DNA from: Quatrionicoccus australiensis
GTDB lineage: Bacteria > Pseudomonadota > Gammaproteobacteria > Burkholderiales > Rhodocyclaceae
Assembly (NCBI RefSeq): GCF_020510425.1
Contig: NZ_JAHBAH010000001.1
Location: 1 to 64,000 of the forward strand
Reading direction: 5' to 3'
DNA: 64,000 nucleotides
Positions within the stretch are counted from its first letter, which is position 1. Each line of letters begins with the position of its first letter. This document shows, one piece after another, positions 20,438 through 30,350 of this stretch. Below the pieces are notes generated by a model. It worked only from the letters and a program-made list of their open reading frames with translations, ran no database searches and had not been told where the DNA came from. Position numbers and translations under genes: made by a program.

Positions 20438-21639
20438 CAGTTGTATTCCAGCCCCATCGACTCACGTACATCGCGCATGGTTTCGCGGGCGTACTCGCGC
20501 GCCTTCTCGCAACCGTCGGCAATGATGTTTTTGACCAGGGTCGGATCGTCGAGATAGACCTGCGCCCGCTCACGCATCGGCGCCTGCTCACGCAGGATGC
20601 CGTCAATCACCGGCTGCTTGCATTCGATGCAACCGATGCCGGCAGTGCGACAGCCCTGCTGCACCCACTCCTTGCAGCCTTCGTTGGAGTAAACCAGATG
20701 CAACTGCCAGACTGGGCACTTGGTCGGCTCGCCCGGATCGTGGCGACGGGCGCGCGCCGGGTCGGTCGGCATGCTCTTGACCTTCTTGGCCACCGACTCT
20801 TCCGATTCGCGCATGGTGATCGTGTTGTGATACGACTTGGACATCTTCTGACCGTCCAGGCCGGGCATCTTGGAAGCCTCGGTCAGCAGGTAACCCGGCT
20901 CGACCAGAATCATCTTGCCGGTACCCTCGAGGAAACCAAACAGCCTTTCGCGGTCGACCGCCGAAAGATGCTGGATTTCATTGAGCATGGCCTTGGCCTG
21001 CTCGACCGCTTCCTTGTCACCATTCTGCTGGAAGCGGGTACGCAGCTCTTCGTAGAGACGCGCCTTCTTGCTGCCCAGCTTCTTGACGGCTTCGCGCGCC
21101 TTGTCCTCGAAGCCCGGTTCGCGACCGTACATGTGATTGAACCGGCGCGCCAGTTCGCGCGTGAATTCAACGTGCGGAATCTGGTCTTCGCCGACCGGCA
21201 CCTTGTCGGCGCGGTAGATCAGGATGTCGGCGCTCATCAGCAGCGGATAACCGAGGAAGCCGTAGGTCGACAAATCCTTGTTGGCGAGCTTTTCCTGCTG
21301 ATCCTTGTAGGTCGGCACGCGCTCCAGCCAGCCGAGCGGCGTCATCATCGACATCAGCAGATGCAGTTCGGCATGCTCCGGCACCTTGGACTGAATAAAC
21401 AGGGTTGCCTGGTTGGGATCAACGCCGGCTGCCAGCCAGTCGATGATCATGTCCCAGGTGGCCTGCTCGATACCCTGCGGGTTCTCGTAGTGCGTCGTCA
21501 GCGCATGCCAGTCGGCCGCGAAGAAGAGGCAGGGATACTCATGCTGGAGCTTGACCCAGTTCTTGAGAACCCCGTGGTAGTGGCCGAGATGGAGGGCGCC
21601 GGTGGGGCGCATGCCGGAAAGAACACGTTCTGCGTACAT
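20437..21639 (-). CDS. trpS: Tryptophan-tRNA ligase
   Basis: A 400-residue class I synthetase with the signature motifs HLGH (17-20) and KMSKS (265-269). It charges tRNA-Trp in the cytoplasm. It is about 65 residues longer than E. coli TrpS because of an inserted helical segment (about 172-235), a form I associate with betaproteobacteria. It sits 6 bases after a site-2 protease gene and leads into the LAB_N-scpA-scpB-rluB genes. Confidence 0.96.
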   Translation of the reverse strand: MYAERVLSGMRPTGALHLGHYHGVLKNWVKLQHEYPCLFFAADWHALTTHYENPQGIEQATWDMIIDWLAAGVDPNQATLFIQSKVPEHAELHLLMSMMTPLGWLERVPTYKDQQEKLANKDLSTYGFLGYPLLMSADILIYRADKVPVGEDQIPHVEFTRELARRFNHMYGREPGFEDKAREAVKKLGSKKARLYEELRTRFQQNGDKEAVEQAKAMLNEIQHLSAVDRERLFGFLEGTGKMILVEPGYLLTEASKMPGLDGQKMSKSYHNTITMRESEESVAKKVKSMPTDPARARRHDPGEPTKCPVWQLHLVYSNEGCKEWVQQGCRTAGIGCIECKQPVIDGILREQAPMRERAQVYLDDPTLVKNIIADGCEKAREYARETMRDVRESMGLEYN

Positions 21640-21645
21640 AGTCGA

Positions 21646-22299
21646 TCAATAAAGCCCAAAAATGGATTCGATAATCCGCGCCGAAAGAATGACGAGCGGA
21701 CTCATGATGGTATTGAGGATACCGGTGAACATCAGCAGCAGCAAAATCGGGAAGCCCCAGCGCTCAAGCTGGGCAAACTTCCAGGCCAATCGGTGCGGCA
21801 AAAGACTGACCGCAATGCGCCCGCCATCGAGCGGCGGCAGCGGCAGGAGATTGAGCACCATCAGCACGCAATTGACGATGATGCCGGTCTTACTCATCTC
21901 GGAAAGTGGCACGGTGTAGTCGTTGACCGGCAGGGCCCAGGCCAGCTTGAGCATGAAGGCCCAGCAGAATGCCATGAACAGGTTGGCCGCCGGTCCGGCA
22001 ATCGCCACCCAGAGCATGTCGCGCTTGGGATGACGCAGACGGCTGAAATCGACCGGCACCGGCTTGGCGTAGCCAAACAGGAAGGAGCCGCCGGAAAAGA
22101 GCAGGATGGCAACCGGAATGATGATGGTGCCGACCAGATCGATATGGCGCAGCGGGTTGAGCGTGATGCGTCCCGCCAGCCATGCGGTCGGGTCGCCGAA
22201 ATGGCGGGCCACGTAGCCATGCGCCGCTTCGTGCAGCGTGATCGCAAAAATCACCGGCAAGGCGGCGATGGCAATGGTCTGGATCAGGCTCTCGAGCAT
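21646..22299 (-). CDS. Site-2 protease family membrane metalloprotease
   Basis: A 217-residue membrane protein of the M50 class. The zinc motif HEAAH is at 23-27 inside the first membrane segment, and the third metal ligand is the Asp in LPPLDGGRI in a later segment. About six hydrophobic segments are visible. It is a short form without PDZ or CBS domains, and its substrate is unknown. It starts 6 bases after yciO and ends 6 bases before trpS. Confidence 0.9.
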   Translation of the reverse strand: MLESLIQTIAIAALPVIFAITLHEAAHGYVARHFGDPTAWLAGRITLNPLRHIDLVGTIIIPVAILLFSGGSFLFGYAKPVPVDFSRLRHPKRDMLWVAIAGPAANLFMAFCWAFMLKLAWALPVNDYTVPLSEMSKTGIIVNCVLMVLNLLPLPPLDGGRIAVSLLPHRLAWKFAQLERWGFPILLLLMFTGILNTIMSPLVILSARIIESIFGLY

Positions 22300-22305
22300 G
22301 GCGAC

Positions 22306-22932
22306 TCAGTCCAGGCCGAACGGCTCGAGCGAGCCGCGCCCGGCCCGGATCAACTCGGGCGAATCGCCGGTCAGATCGATGATGGTTGTCGGCTCGGTGC
22401 CGCAATGGCCGGCATCCAGGATCAACTCCAGCTGATCCTCCAGACGGTCCTGGATTTCCCAACCCTCGGTCAGCGGCTGCTCGTCATCAGGCAACTGCAA
22501 GGTACAGGTCAGCAGCGGCTCACCCAGCTCTTCCAGCAAGGCCAAGGCAACCGGATGATCGGGAATACGCAAACCAATGGTCTTGCGCTTGGGGTGCAGG
22601 ACGCGCCGCTCCAGCTCCTTGCTGCCTTCGAGAATGAAGGTGTAGCTGCCCGGCGTCGTCGCCTTGAGCAAGCGATATTGCGCGTTATCGACGCGGGCAT
22701 AGGTGGCGATCTCGGAGAGGTCGCGCACCATCAGCGTCAGGTGGTGCCGTTCGTCCATCTGGCGAATCTGGCGGATGCGATCCAAAGCGTTCTTGTCGCC
22801 GAGATGGCAACCCAGCGCGTAGCAGGAGTCGGTCGGCAAGGCGACGATCGCGCCATCGCGGATGAATTCGGCTGCTTGCACCAGCAGGCGCTGTTGCGGC
22901 GTATCGGGGTGAATATTGACTACACGGGCCAT
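22306..22932 (-). CDS. yciO: YciO-type Sua5/YrdC family protein
   Basis: A 208-residue protein with the YrdC fold (ALPTDSCYALGCHLGDKNAL, GSYTFILEGSKELERRVL, RIPDHPVALALLEELGEP). The family includes L-threonylcarbamoyladenylate synthases for the tRNA t6A modification. The length and the neighbouring rnm gene point to the YciO subgroup, whose activity is less certain than that of TsaC. It is separated from rnm by 3 bases. Confidence 0.9.
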   Translation of the reverse strand: MARVVNIHPDTPQQRLLVQAAEFIRDGAIVALPTDSCYALGCHLGDKNALDRIRQIRQMDERHHLTLMVRDLSEIATYARVDNAQYRLLKATTPGSYTFILEGSKELERRVLHPKRKTIGLRIPDHPVALALLEELGEPLLTCTLQLPDDEQPLTEGWEIQDRLEDQLELILDAGHCGTEPTTIIDLTGDSPELIRAGRGSLEPFGLD

Positions 22933-22935
22933 AAA

Positions 22936-23778
22936 TTAAGCAATCAGACGCCAGACCGGCTTCAGGTCTTCCGGCAATTGAGGGAGCCGACCGAGATCGA
23001 CGTAACTTTCTTCCGGCCCGTGGAAATCGGAGCCGCGCGAGGCATGCAACGCGAAATGCCGGGCCAGGCGGGCATAGTGCAACACATGATCCGGTGAGTG
23101 GCTGCCACAGACGATTTCAATGCCACGTCCGCCGAGATCCTTGAAGTCACCGAGAAAACGCCGCATGTCGCTGTTCGAGAGCGCCTTGTAGCGCGCCGGA
23201 TGCGCCACCACGGCAACACCGCCGGCCGCTTCGATCCAGCCGATCGCATCCTGCAGGCTGACCCAGCGGTGATCAACATAACCTGGCTTGCCCGGCGTCA
23301 GATAGTACTGAAAGATGCCCGGCACATCCTTGGCGATGCCAATCGACACCATGTAACGGGCAAAATGGGCCCGCGAGATCAGGCTGGAATTGGTCGCGTA
23401 AGTCAGCGCGCCTTCGTAGATACCCGGCATGCCGATTGCCGCCAGCGCATCGCCCATGCGTTTCGCCCGCTCGACGCGGCCTTCGCGCAATGCGGTCAGG
23501 CCACCAACCAGCACCGGGTTCGCCGCATCAAAACCGAGGCCGACGACGTGGATCGGTACACCGTTCCATTCGATCGAAATCTCGACCCCGTTGCAGAAAC
23601 GCACGCCGGCCTCCTCGGCCACCGCTCTCGCTTCGACCAGGCCGCCCAGATCATCATGATCGGTCAAGGCCCAGAAATCGACGCCATTGGCGGCCGCTCG
23701 CCGCGCCACCACGGCGGGCGGCAACAGACCGTCGGAAACCGAGGAATGGCAGTGAAAATCGAAATTGGCTGGAGTCAC
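22936..23778 (-). CDS. rnm: PHP-domain 3',5'-nucleoside bisphosphate phosphatase / RNase AM
   Basis: A GTG at 23778 gives 280 residues, close to E. coli YciV/RNase AM (293); the longer open frame adds an unlikely 46-residue tail. The PHP metal-site motifs are HCH (9-11), TDHDD, an internal VEIS, VVAHPARY and GSDFHGP. The E. coli enzyme hydrolyses pAp and trims 5' ends of small rRNAs. It is next to yciO, as in E. coli, and divergent from the glycine-riboswitch promoter. Confidence 0.9.
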   Translation of the reverse strand: MTPANFDFHCHSSVSDGLLPPAVVARRAAANGVDFWALTDHDDLGGLVEARAVAEEAGVRFCNGVEISIEWNGVPIHVVGLGFDAANPVLVGGLTALREGRVERAKRMGDALAAIGMPGIYEGALTYATNSSLISRAHFARYMVSIGIAKDVPGIFQYYLTPGKPGYVDHRWVSLQDAIGWIEAAGGVAVVAHPARYKALSNSDMRRFLGDFKDLGGRGIEIVCGSHSPDHVLHYARLARHFALHASRGSDFHGPEESYVDLGRLPQLPEDLKPVWRLIA

Positions 23779-23856
23779 AGGCAGGGAACGCAATGCAAAG
23801 CGGGAGTTTATCACGAAGGCCGCCCTCGCCCGGCACGCCTTGTGCACCGCAGCAGG

Positions 23857-23885
23857 TTGCCTCGCATCCGGCGACCCGTTATAGT
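23857..23885 (+). promoter_or_regulatory. Sigma-70 promoter of the gcvTHP operon
   Basis: TTGCCT (23857-23862), a 17-base spacer and TATAGT (23880-23885). Transcription would start a few bases before the first riboswitch aptamer. Confidence 0.7.
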
Positions 23886-23886
23886 G

Positions 23887-24066
23887 CCACCCGTCCCATG
23901 GGAGAGCGCAGATCAAGTCTGCCGCCGAAGGCGCAATTTCACCCGAAAACGCTCAGGCAAAAGGACCGTGGAACCAAAACATGGCTTGCCATGCTTTGAA
24001 ACTCTGGAGAGCGGCGTCAACAGCGCCCACCGATGGGGCAAATCTCTCAGGTATCGAGGACAGAGG
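23887..24066 (+). promoter_or_regulatory. Tandem glycine riboswitch
   Basis: Two consecutive glycine aptamers precede gcvT. Aptamer 1 (about 23887-23973) shows GGGAGAGC, GCCGAAGGCGCAA and CGCTCAGGCAAAAGGACCG. Aptamer 2 (about 24002-24066) shows CTGGAGAGC, CACCGATGGGGCAAA and CTCTCAGGTATCGAGGACAG. A linker of about 28 bases joins them. An intrinsic terminator follows at once, so the likely mechanism is that glycine binding prevents termination and turns on glycine cleavage genes. Confidence 0.95.
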
Positions 24067-24105
24067 GGTGAAACGCAAGATTCGTTCTTTCGTTTCACCC
24101 CTTTT
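24065..24105 (+). terminator. Riboswitch-controlled intrinsic terminator
   Basis: An 11-bp perfect stem (GGGGTGAAACG / CGTTTCACCCC) with a 15-base loop, followed by TTTTCCGTTT. Its 5' arm begins within the last bases of the second aptamer (CAGAGGGG), the arrangement expected for transcription control by ligand binding. Confidence 0.88.
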
Positions 24106-24149
24106 CCGTTTCTAGAAGCAACGTTAACAAACGTTTGTAAAGGATTGAT

Positions 24150-25241
24150 ATGCTGAAGAAAACAGTGCTCAACAACGCACATCGTGCAATGAACGCCCGG
24201 ATGGTCGATTTTGGCGGCTGGGACATGCCGGTCAACTACGGTTCGCAGATTGAAGAGCACCATGCCGTCCGCAACAACTGCGGCATGTTCGATGTGTCGC
24301 ACATGTGCCCGGTCGATGTGGTCGGTGCCGATTGCCGCAGCTTCCTGTCCCGCCTCGTCGCCAACGATGTCGCCAAGCTGACCGTATCCGGCAAGGCCCT
24401 GTATGCGGCCATGCTCAATGACGCCGGCGGCGTCATTGACGACCTGATCATCTATTTCCTCAGCGAGACCCGCTTCCGCATCGTCGTCAATGCCGGCACC
24501 GCCGAGAAGGATCTCGCCTGGATGCAGACCAAGGCCGCCGAATGGAAGCTGGATGTCAGCATCACCCAGCGCCGTGACGGCGCGAACAACCTCGGCATCA
24601 TCGCCGTGCAGGGACCGAATGCGCGTAGCAAGGTCTGGGAAGTCCTGCCCCAGGTCAAGGCCGCAACCGAAGGCCTGAAAGCCTTCTTCGCCGCTGAAGT
24701 CGACCAGTATTTCATCGCCAGCACCGGTTACACCGGCGAAGACGGTTTCGAGATCATGCTGCCGGCCGGCGAAGCCGAAACCCTGTGGAACCAGCTCAAT
24801 GCTGCCGGCGTCGCGCCTTGCGGCCTTGGCGCCCGCGACACGCTGCGCCTGGAAGCCGGCATGAATCTCTATGGCCAGGACATGGACGAAACAGTTTCGC
24901 CGCTCGATGCCGGCCTGGCCTGGACAGTTGCCAACAAGGACGGACGCGATTTCGTCGGCAAAACGGCGTTGACCGCCAATGGTCAGCAAAAGCAGTTCCT
25001 CGGCCTCATCCTGCTCGACAAGGGCGTACTGCGCAGCCATCAAACTGTCGTTACAAAACAAGGTAATGGTGAAATTACTTCAGGTAGTTTCTCACCAACG
25101 CTGCAACAATCCATCGCCCTCGCCCGCCTGCCGCTCGGCGTCGCCATCGGCGATGAAGTCGAAGTCGATATCCGCGGCAAACTGCTCAAGGCCAAGGTCG
25201 TCAAACCCGTATTCGCCCGCAACGGCAAGTCAGTCATCTAA
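24150..25241 (+). CDS. gcvT: Glycine cleavage system T protein (aminomethyltransferase)
   Basis: A 363-residue protein with AAAGGA 6 bases before the ATG. It transfers the aminomethyl carbon from the H-protein lipoyl arm to tetrahydrofolate and releases ammonia. Family blocks include [20 protein letters not shown] at the N-terminus, [11 protein letters not shown], the [13 protein letters not shown] stretch and [20 protein letters not shown]. It is the first gene after the glycine riboswitch, 23 bases before gcvH. Confidence 0.98.
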   Translation: MLKKTVLNNAHRAMNARMVDFGGWDMPVNYGSQIEEHHAVRNNCGMFDVSHMCPVDVVGADCRSFLSRLVANDVAKLTVSGKALYAAMLNDAGGVIDDLIIYFLSETRFRIVVNAGTAEKDLAWMQTKAAEWKLDVSITQRRDGANNLGIIAVQGPNARSKVWEVLPQVKAATEGLKAFFAAEVDQYFIASTGYTGEDGFEIMLPAGEAETLWNQLNAAGVAPCGLGARDTLRLEAGMNLYGQDMDETVSPLDAGLAWTVANKDGRDFVGKTALTANGQQKQFLGLILLDKGVLRSHQTVVTKQGNGEITSGSFSPTLQQSIALARLPLGVAIGDEVEVDIRGKLLKAKVVKPVFARNGKSVI

Positions 25242-25264
25242 TTCCACCCATTCAGGAGAAAACC

Positions 25265-25645
25265 ATGTCGAACGTTCCCGCCACCCTCAAGTACGCCGCT
25301 TCCCACGAATGGGTCCTGCTCAATGCTGACGGCACTGTCACCATCGGCATTACCGATCACGCGCAGGAAGCCCTGGGCGACCTCGTCTTCGTCGAGCTGC
25401 CGGAAGTCGGCGCCACTTTCGAAGCAGAGAAGGAAATCGCCGTCGTCGAATCGGTCAAGGCCGCTGCCGATGTGTATGCACCGATCGCCGGCGAAGTCGT
25501 CGAAGTCAATCAAGCCGTGGTCGATGCGCCGGAATCGGTCAACCAGGATGCCTACGCCGCCTGGCTGTTCAAGATGAAGCCGGCCAATGTCGCCGATCTC
25601 GACAAGCTGCTCGATGCTGCCGGTTACCAGGCCATCGCCGACTAA
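25265..25645 (+). CDS. gcvH: Glycine cleavage system H protein
   Basis: A 126-residue lipoyl carrier that shuttles the methylamine intermediate between GcvP, GcvT and lipoamide dehydrogenase. The lipoylation site is K65 in [24 protein letters not shown] precedes the ATG. It is followed by a 102-base spacer with a GC-rich hairpin (25662-25689) before gcvP. Confidence 0.98.
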   Translation: MSNVPATLKYAASHEWVLLNADGTVTIGITDHAQEALGDLVFVELPEVGATFEAEKEIAVVESVKAAADVYAPIAGEVVEVNQAVVDAPESVNQDAYAAWLFKMKPANVADLDKLLDAAGYQAIAD

Positions 25646-25747
25646 GTCGATATTTTTGCCAGCCGGAGCGGCCGCGTGGCGGCTCCGGCCATCTGCCTTG
25701 CCCGGCCGCCGTTATGCCAGGCCGCACCTTCATTACCAAGGATTCCC

Positions 25748-28636
25748 ATGCCGCTGAATCTTCCTCTTTCTGCGCTTGAGCAGAGTGACGAGTTCATCTC
25801 CCGTCACATCGGCCCCTGCGCCGCCGAGACGACCGCCATGCTCGCCGCGATTGGCGCCGCCAGCGTCGAACAGCTGATAGCCCAGACCGTTCCGGCCGCG
25901 ATCCGCCTGCCGGCTGACCTGCCGCTGCCCGCACCGCGCCGCGAACACGAAGCACTGGCCGACCTCAAGGCAATTGCCGGCAAGAACAAGATCAACAAGT
26001 CCTGCATCGGCATGGGCTATTACGACACGCTGACACCCAAGGTCATCCTGCGCAACGTGCTGGAAAACCCGGGCTGGTACACCGCCTACACGCCCTACCA
26101 GGCCGAAATCGCCCAGGGCCGCCTGGAAGCGCTGCTCAACTTCCAGCAGGTCATCATCGACCTGACCGGCATGGAAATCGCCAATGCGTCGCTGCTCGAC
26201 GAAGCGACCGCCGCCGCCGAAGCCATGACCATGGCGCGCCGCGTTTCCAAGTCGAAATCGAACCGTTTCCTGGTCGACAGCGCCTGCTTCCCGCAGACCA
26301 TCGACGTGATCCGGACCCGTGCCGGCTATTTCGGCTTCGAACTGGTGATCGCGCCGGTCGACACTGTAAAAAACGAAGAATTCTTCGGCGCCCTGCTCCA
26401 GTACCCGAATGATCGCGGCGATGTCAGCGACCTGAGTGCTCCCATCGCCAGCCTCAAGGCCAAGGGCGCCACGGTGGCTGTCACCACCGACCTGATGGCA
26501 TTGGTCCTGCTCAAGTCGCCGGGCAGCATGGGTGCCGACATTGCACTTGGCTCCAGCCAGCGCTTCGGCATCCCGATGGGCTTCGGCGGCCCACATGCCG
26601 CCTTCTTCGCCACCAAGGAAGCCTTCGTGCGCTCGATGCCGGGCCGCATCATCGGCGTCTCCAAGGATGCGCGCGGCAACACCGCACTGCGCATGGCGCT
26701 GCAGACGCGCGAACAGCACATCCGCCGCGAAAAGGCCAACTCCAACATCTGCACCTCGCAGGTGCTGCTCGCCAACATGGCCGGCATGTACGCCGTCTAT
26801 CACGGCCCGCAAGGCCTGCGCACCATCGCCGGCCGCATCCACCGCCTGACCGAGATCCTCGCCGAAGGCCTCAAGCGTGCCGGCGTCACCGTGCTGACCC
26901 ACACCTTCTTCGACACCCTGCACATCGATCTCGGCGCGCGTGCCGAAATCGTCTATCTCGAAGCCCTGGCCGCCGGCTACAACCTGCGCCGGGTCAGTGC
27001 CGGCGTACTCGGCATCTCCTTCGACGAGACGACCACCCGCCACGATGTGGCCGCGCTGTTCAAGGTGATCGCCCAGGTCACGCTCGACATGGCAGCGATC
27101 GATGCTCAAGTTGCCGCCGCCAACCCGTCGCTGCCAGCCGCGCTGCTGCGCACCGACGCCGTGCTGACGCACCCGGTATTCAACACGCATCACACCGAGC
27201 ACGAGATGCTGCGCTACCTGAAGTCGCTGCAGAACAAGGATCTGGCGCTCGACCACTCGATGATCTCGCTCGGCTCCTGCACCATGAAGCTCAACGCGAC
27301 CAGCGAGATGATCCCGGTCACCTGGCCCGAATTCGCCAACCTGCACCCGTTCGCGCCGCGCGACCAGGCCGTTGGCTACCTAGAAATGATCGGCAGCCTG
27401 ACCGAATGGCTGAAGACAGTGACCGGCTTCGACGCCATCTGCATGCAGCCGAACTCCGGCGCCCAGGGTGAATACGCCGGCCTGGTCGCGATTCGCCGCT
27501 ACCACGCCAGCCGCGGCGATGCCCACCGCACGATCTGCCTGATCCCGAAATCGGCGCACGGCACCAACCCGGCTACCGCCCAGATGGCCGGCATGCAGGT
27601 CGTCGTCGTCGACTGTGACGAGAATGGCAACGTCGATACGGTCGACCTGAAAAACAAGGCCGAATTGCACGCCGCCAACCTTGGCTGCCTGATGCTGACC
27701 TATCCGTCCACGCACGGCGTCTTCGAAGAGGCGGTCATGGACATCTGCGCCAGCGTGCATGCCAACGGCGGCCAGGTGTACATGGACGGCGCCAACCTCA
27801 ACGCCCAGGTCGGCCTGACCTCACCCGGCTACATCGGTGCCGACGTCAGCCACATGAACCTGCACAAGACCTTCGCCATCCCGCACGGCGGCGGCGGACC
27901 GGGCATGGGTCCGATCGGTCTCAAGGCGCATCTGGCGCCGTTCATGGCTGATCACGCGGTCGCCGCGACGGGCAGTTCCGAGCGCGTCAATGCCGGTCAA
28001 GGAGCGGTTTCCGCCGCCCCCTTCGGCTCCGCCTCTATCCTGCCGATTTCCTGGATGTACCTCGCCATGCTGGGCGGCGCCGGCGTCAAGAAGGCAACGC
28101 AATTCGCCATCCTCAACGCCAACTACGTCGCGCAGAAGCTCAACGCCCATTACCCGGTGCTCTACACCGGCAAGAACGGCCGCGTTGCGCACGAGTGCAT
28201 CCTCGACATCCGTCCGCTCAAGGCCGCCACCGGCATCGCCGAGATCGACATCGCCAAGCGCCTGATGGACTACGGCTTCCACGCACCGACGGTGAGTTTC
28301 CCGGTCGCCGGCACGATCATGGTCGAACCGACCGAATCGGAGTCGCAGGCCGAGCTGGATCGCTTCATCGCCGCGATGATCAGCATTCGTGAAGAAATCC
28401 GCCAGATCGAGAACGGCAGCTGGCCGGCCGACAACAACCCGCTCAAGCATGCGCCGCACACCCAGGCCGACATCATCGCCGACTGGGATCGCCCGTACAG
28501 CCGCCAGCAGGCCGTCTTCCCGCTGCCCTGGGTCGCTGCCAACAAGTTCTGGCCGAGCGTCAATCGCATCGACGACGTGTTCGGCGACCGCAATCTCAAT
28601 TGCGGCTGCCCGAGCATGGACGCCTACGCCGACTGA
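25748..28636 (+). CDS. gcvP: Glycine dehydrogenase (decarboxylating), P protein
   Basis: The ATG at 25748, with AAGGA upstream, gives 962 residues, the size of full-length fused P protein. It decarboxylates glycine with PLP and loads H protein. The PLP lysine is K707 in [16 protein letters not shown]. The N-terminal half is the non-catalytic homologous domain. The stop codon shares a base with the next ATG (TGATG). Confidence 0.98.
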   Translation: MPLNLPLSALEQSDEFISRHIGPCAAETTAMLAAIGAASVEQLIAQTVPAAIRLPADLPLPAPRREHEALADLKAIAGKNKINKSCIGMGYYDTLTPKVILRNVLENPGWYTAYTPYQAEIAQGRLEALLNFQQVIIDLTGMEIANASLLDEATAAAEAMTMARRVSKSKSNRFLVDSACFPQTIDVIRTRAGYFGFELVIAPVDTVKNEEFFGALLQYPNDRGDVSDLSAPIASLKAKGATVAVTTDLMALVLLKSPGSMGADIALGSSQRFGIPMGFGGPHAAFFATKEAFVRSMPGRIIGVSKDARGNTALRMALQTREQHIRREKANSNICTSQVLLANMAGMYAVYHGPQGLRTIAGRIHRLTEILAEGLKRAGVTVLTHTFFDTLHIDLGARAEIVYLEALAAGYNLRRVSAGVLGISFDETTTRHDVAALFKVIAQVTLDMAAIDAQVAAANPSLPAALLRTDAVLTHPVFNTHHTEHEMLRYLKSLQNKDLALDHSMISLGSCTMKLNATSEMIPVTWPEFANLHPFAPRDQAVGYLEMIGSLTEWLKTVTGFDAICMQPNSGAQGEYAGLVAIRRYHASRGDAHRTICLIPKSAHGTNPATAQMAGMQVVVVDCDENGNVDTVDLKNKAELHAANLGCLMLTYPSTHGVFEEAVMDICASVHANGGQVYMDGANLNAQVGLTSPGYIGADVSHMNLHKTFAIPHGGGGPGMGPIGLKAHLAPFMADHAVAATGSSERVNAGQGAVSAAPFGSASILPISWMYLAMLGGAGVKKATQFAILNANYVAQKLNAHYPVLYTGKNGRVAHECILDIRPLKAATGIAEIDIAKRLMDYGFHAPTVSFPVAGTIMVEPTESESQAELDRFIAAMISIREEIRQIENGSWPADNNPLKHAPHTQADIIADWDRPYSRQQAVFPLPWVAANKFWPSVNRIDDVFGDRNLNCGCPSMDAYAD

Positions 28637-29190
28637 TGGTTGATCTCTCTGCCATCGCCAAATGGCCTGACGTCCCCGCCTGTTACGACTGGTTGTCGCT
28701 CGACCGGCGGGGCGACTGGCGATTGCAGGGCGAGCGCGTCACGCACCGCGGCCTGATCGAGTTCATCAACCGGCAGTATGGTTGTGACGAGACGGGCCGC
28801 TGGTTCCTGCAGAACGGGCCGCAACGCGTTTTTGTCAGCCTGGCCTACACGCCGTGGGTTTTCCGCCGCGAAGGCGATGCCTTCGTCAGCCACACCGGTC
28901 AGCCGGCCGGTGCGGTGCTGGCGGCTTTTCTCGATGCCGACGGCAACATCGTGCTGGAAACGGAACTCGGCATCGGCCTGCTCGACGACCGCGAGCTGGC
29001 CGGCTTTCTTGCCGAATGCTGCGAGGCCGAAGGCGGGCCGGCCAGCGAAGAGGCATTTCTGGCTTTGATGAGCGGTCGACCGGCGAGCATCCATTGGCAC
29101 GAACTGCCGCTGCAGACGATCGCAGCGGTCGACCTGGCAAAACGCTACAAATTCGTGGCGCAGCCCGCCGCCAACCCGGAAAACTGCTGA
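28636..29190 (+). CDS. Conserved uncharacterised protein
   Basis: A 184-residue soluble protein whose ATG overlaps the gcvP stop by one base, so it is probably translated with the gcv operon. The sequence starts with WPDVPACYDWLSLDRRGDW, then RVTHRGLIEFINRQYGCDE and PQRVFVSLAYTPWVFRR. It looks like a conserved family of betaproteobacteria with unknown function. I cannot assign a domain with certainty. Coupling to gcvP might mean a link to glycine metabolism, but this is only inferred from position. Confidence 0.8.
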   Translation: MVDLSAIAKWPDVPACYDWLSLDRRGDWRLQGERVTHRGLIEFINRQYGCDETGRWFLQNGPQRVFVSLAYTPWVFRREGDAFVSHTGQPAGAVLAAFLDADGNIVLETELGIGLLDDRELAGFLAECCEAEGGPASEEAFLALMSGRPASIHWHELPLQTIAAVDLAKRYKFVAQPAANPENC

Positions 29191-29342
29191 ATCCAGGCGT
29201 CGACCGGCCAGACCGAACAGTCAGTTCACCGCCAGCTTTTTCCGTAACAACGGCCCAACCTGCGCCAACCTGCGCCAGCCAGCGTTCGCTGCGTTCATGC
29301 AGGACACACCTCCTCCGGTGCCGGATAAGCGACACAACTTTT

Positions 29343-30347
29343 CTATTCGGCCAGAAAGGCCTGTCGCCATGCCGCCAGCGTCGGCAGCGCCTCTTCTGCA
29401 TCCGCCTGCAGCGCCGCGTCCGCCTGCAACAGCAACTTGCGCTGACGGGCAGTCAAATGACGGGGAAACTCGACTTCGAGACAGATCACGAGATCGCCCG
29501 CCGGGTTGCGCCCGCGCCCCGGATAACCCTTGCCGGACAGTCGCACCTCGCGGCCTTCCGCCGCGCCCGGTTCAAGTTGGCAAGCCAGCACGCCAGTCAG
29601 GGAGGGAACCCGGATTTCCGCACCGGCCAGCAGGCTGAGCGCGCTGACCGGCATGCTGAAATGCAGGTCGCGCCCGCGCATGTCGTAAAGCGGATGCGCC
29701 GCGATGATCAGGGTTAGGTAAAGATCGCCAGCCTGCAGCTTGTCGCCACCCGGTTCGCCCTGCCCACTCAGGCGCAGGTCGTCGCCGGACAGCATGCCGG
29801 GCGGCACGCTGATTTCCAGGCTGACATCGGCGACTTCACGGCCACTGCCGTGGCAATCCGGACAGATGCGCTCGGAAAACACGCCGCGCCCGCCGCACTC
29901 GGGACAAGGGATCAGGGTCCGCTTGGCATCATGCACCCGACCACTGCCATGGCAGGCGGCGCAAAACCGCGTCCGCGAAATTCCCGCTTCGCCACTGCCA
30001 TCACAGGTCGGACAGGCCTTGCCGCGGGCGTAGTGAATGTCTTTCCGGCAACCGGCGGCCGCTTCTTCGAGAGTAATTTCAAGGTTCAGCCGGATATCGG
30101 CCGCCTTGGCCGGCGTCGCTTCGGGCGCAGGCTCTGCCGCCGCTTCTTCGGTTTCTGCCTCTTCCGGCAGGTCGACCGCTGTCAATTTGTCGTAGGCGGC
30201 GCGGATCTGTTTGAAGCGCTCGGTCGCCTCCGGATGCTCGTTGCGATCCGGGTGCCAGCGCATGGCGAGGCGGCGATAGGCGCGCTTGATCTCGGCCGGG
30301 CTGGCATCACGGGCAACTTCGAGAACGACATGGGGATCGCGGCGCAT
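29343..30347 (-). CDS. DnaJ-like co-chaperone (no G/F region)
   Basis: A 334-residue protein. The J domain is at about 5-60 with the HPD motif ([17 protein letters not shown]). It is followed directly by an acidic Ala/Glu linker instead of the Gly/Phe-rich region. Four zinc-finger repeats ([32 protein letters not shown]) and a DnaJ C-terminal domain complete it. It would stimulate DnaK, but is shorter than true DnaJ (about 375) and has no dnaK neighbour, so it is likely a paralogue. It lies 3 bases after arginase. Confidence 0.9.
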   Translation of the reverse strand: MRRDPHVVLEVARDASPAEIKRAYRRLAMRWHPDRNEHPEATERFKQIRAAYDKLTAVDLPEEAETEEAAAEPAPEATPAKAADIRLNLEITLEEAAAGCRKDIHYARGKACPTCDGSGEAGISRTRFCAACHGSGRVHDAKRTLIPCPECGGRGVFSERICPDCHGSGREVADVSLEISVPPGMLSGDDLRLSGQGEPGGDKLQAGDLYLTLIIAAHPLYDMRGRDLHFSMPVSALSLLAGAEIRVPSLTGVLACQLEPGAAEGREVRLSGKGYPGRGRNPAGDLVICLEVEFPRHLTARQRKLLLQADAALQADAEEALPTLAAWRQAFLAE

Positions 30348-30350
30348 GCG

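Noticed and set aside
29255..29274. A 10-bp tandem repeat (CCAACCTGCG twice) after the gcv operon
   Set aside because: Only two units, no related structure; likely a chance duplication.
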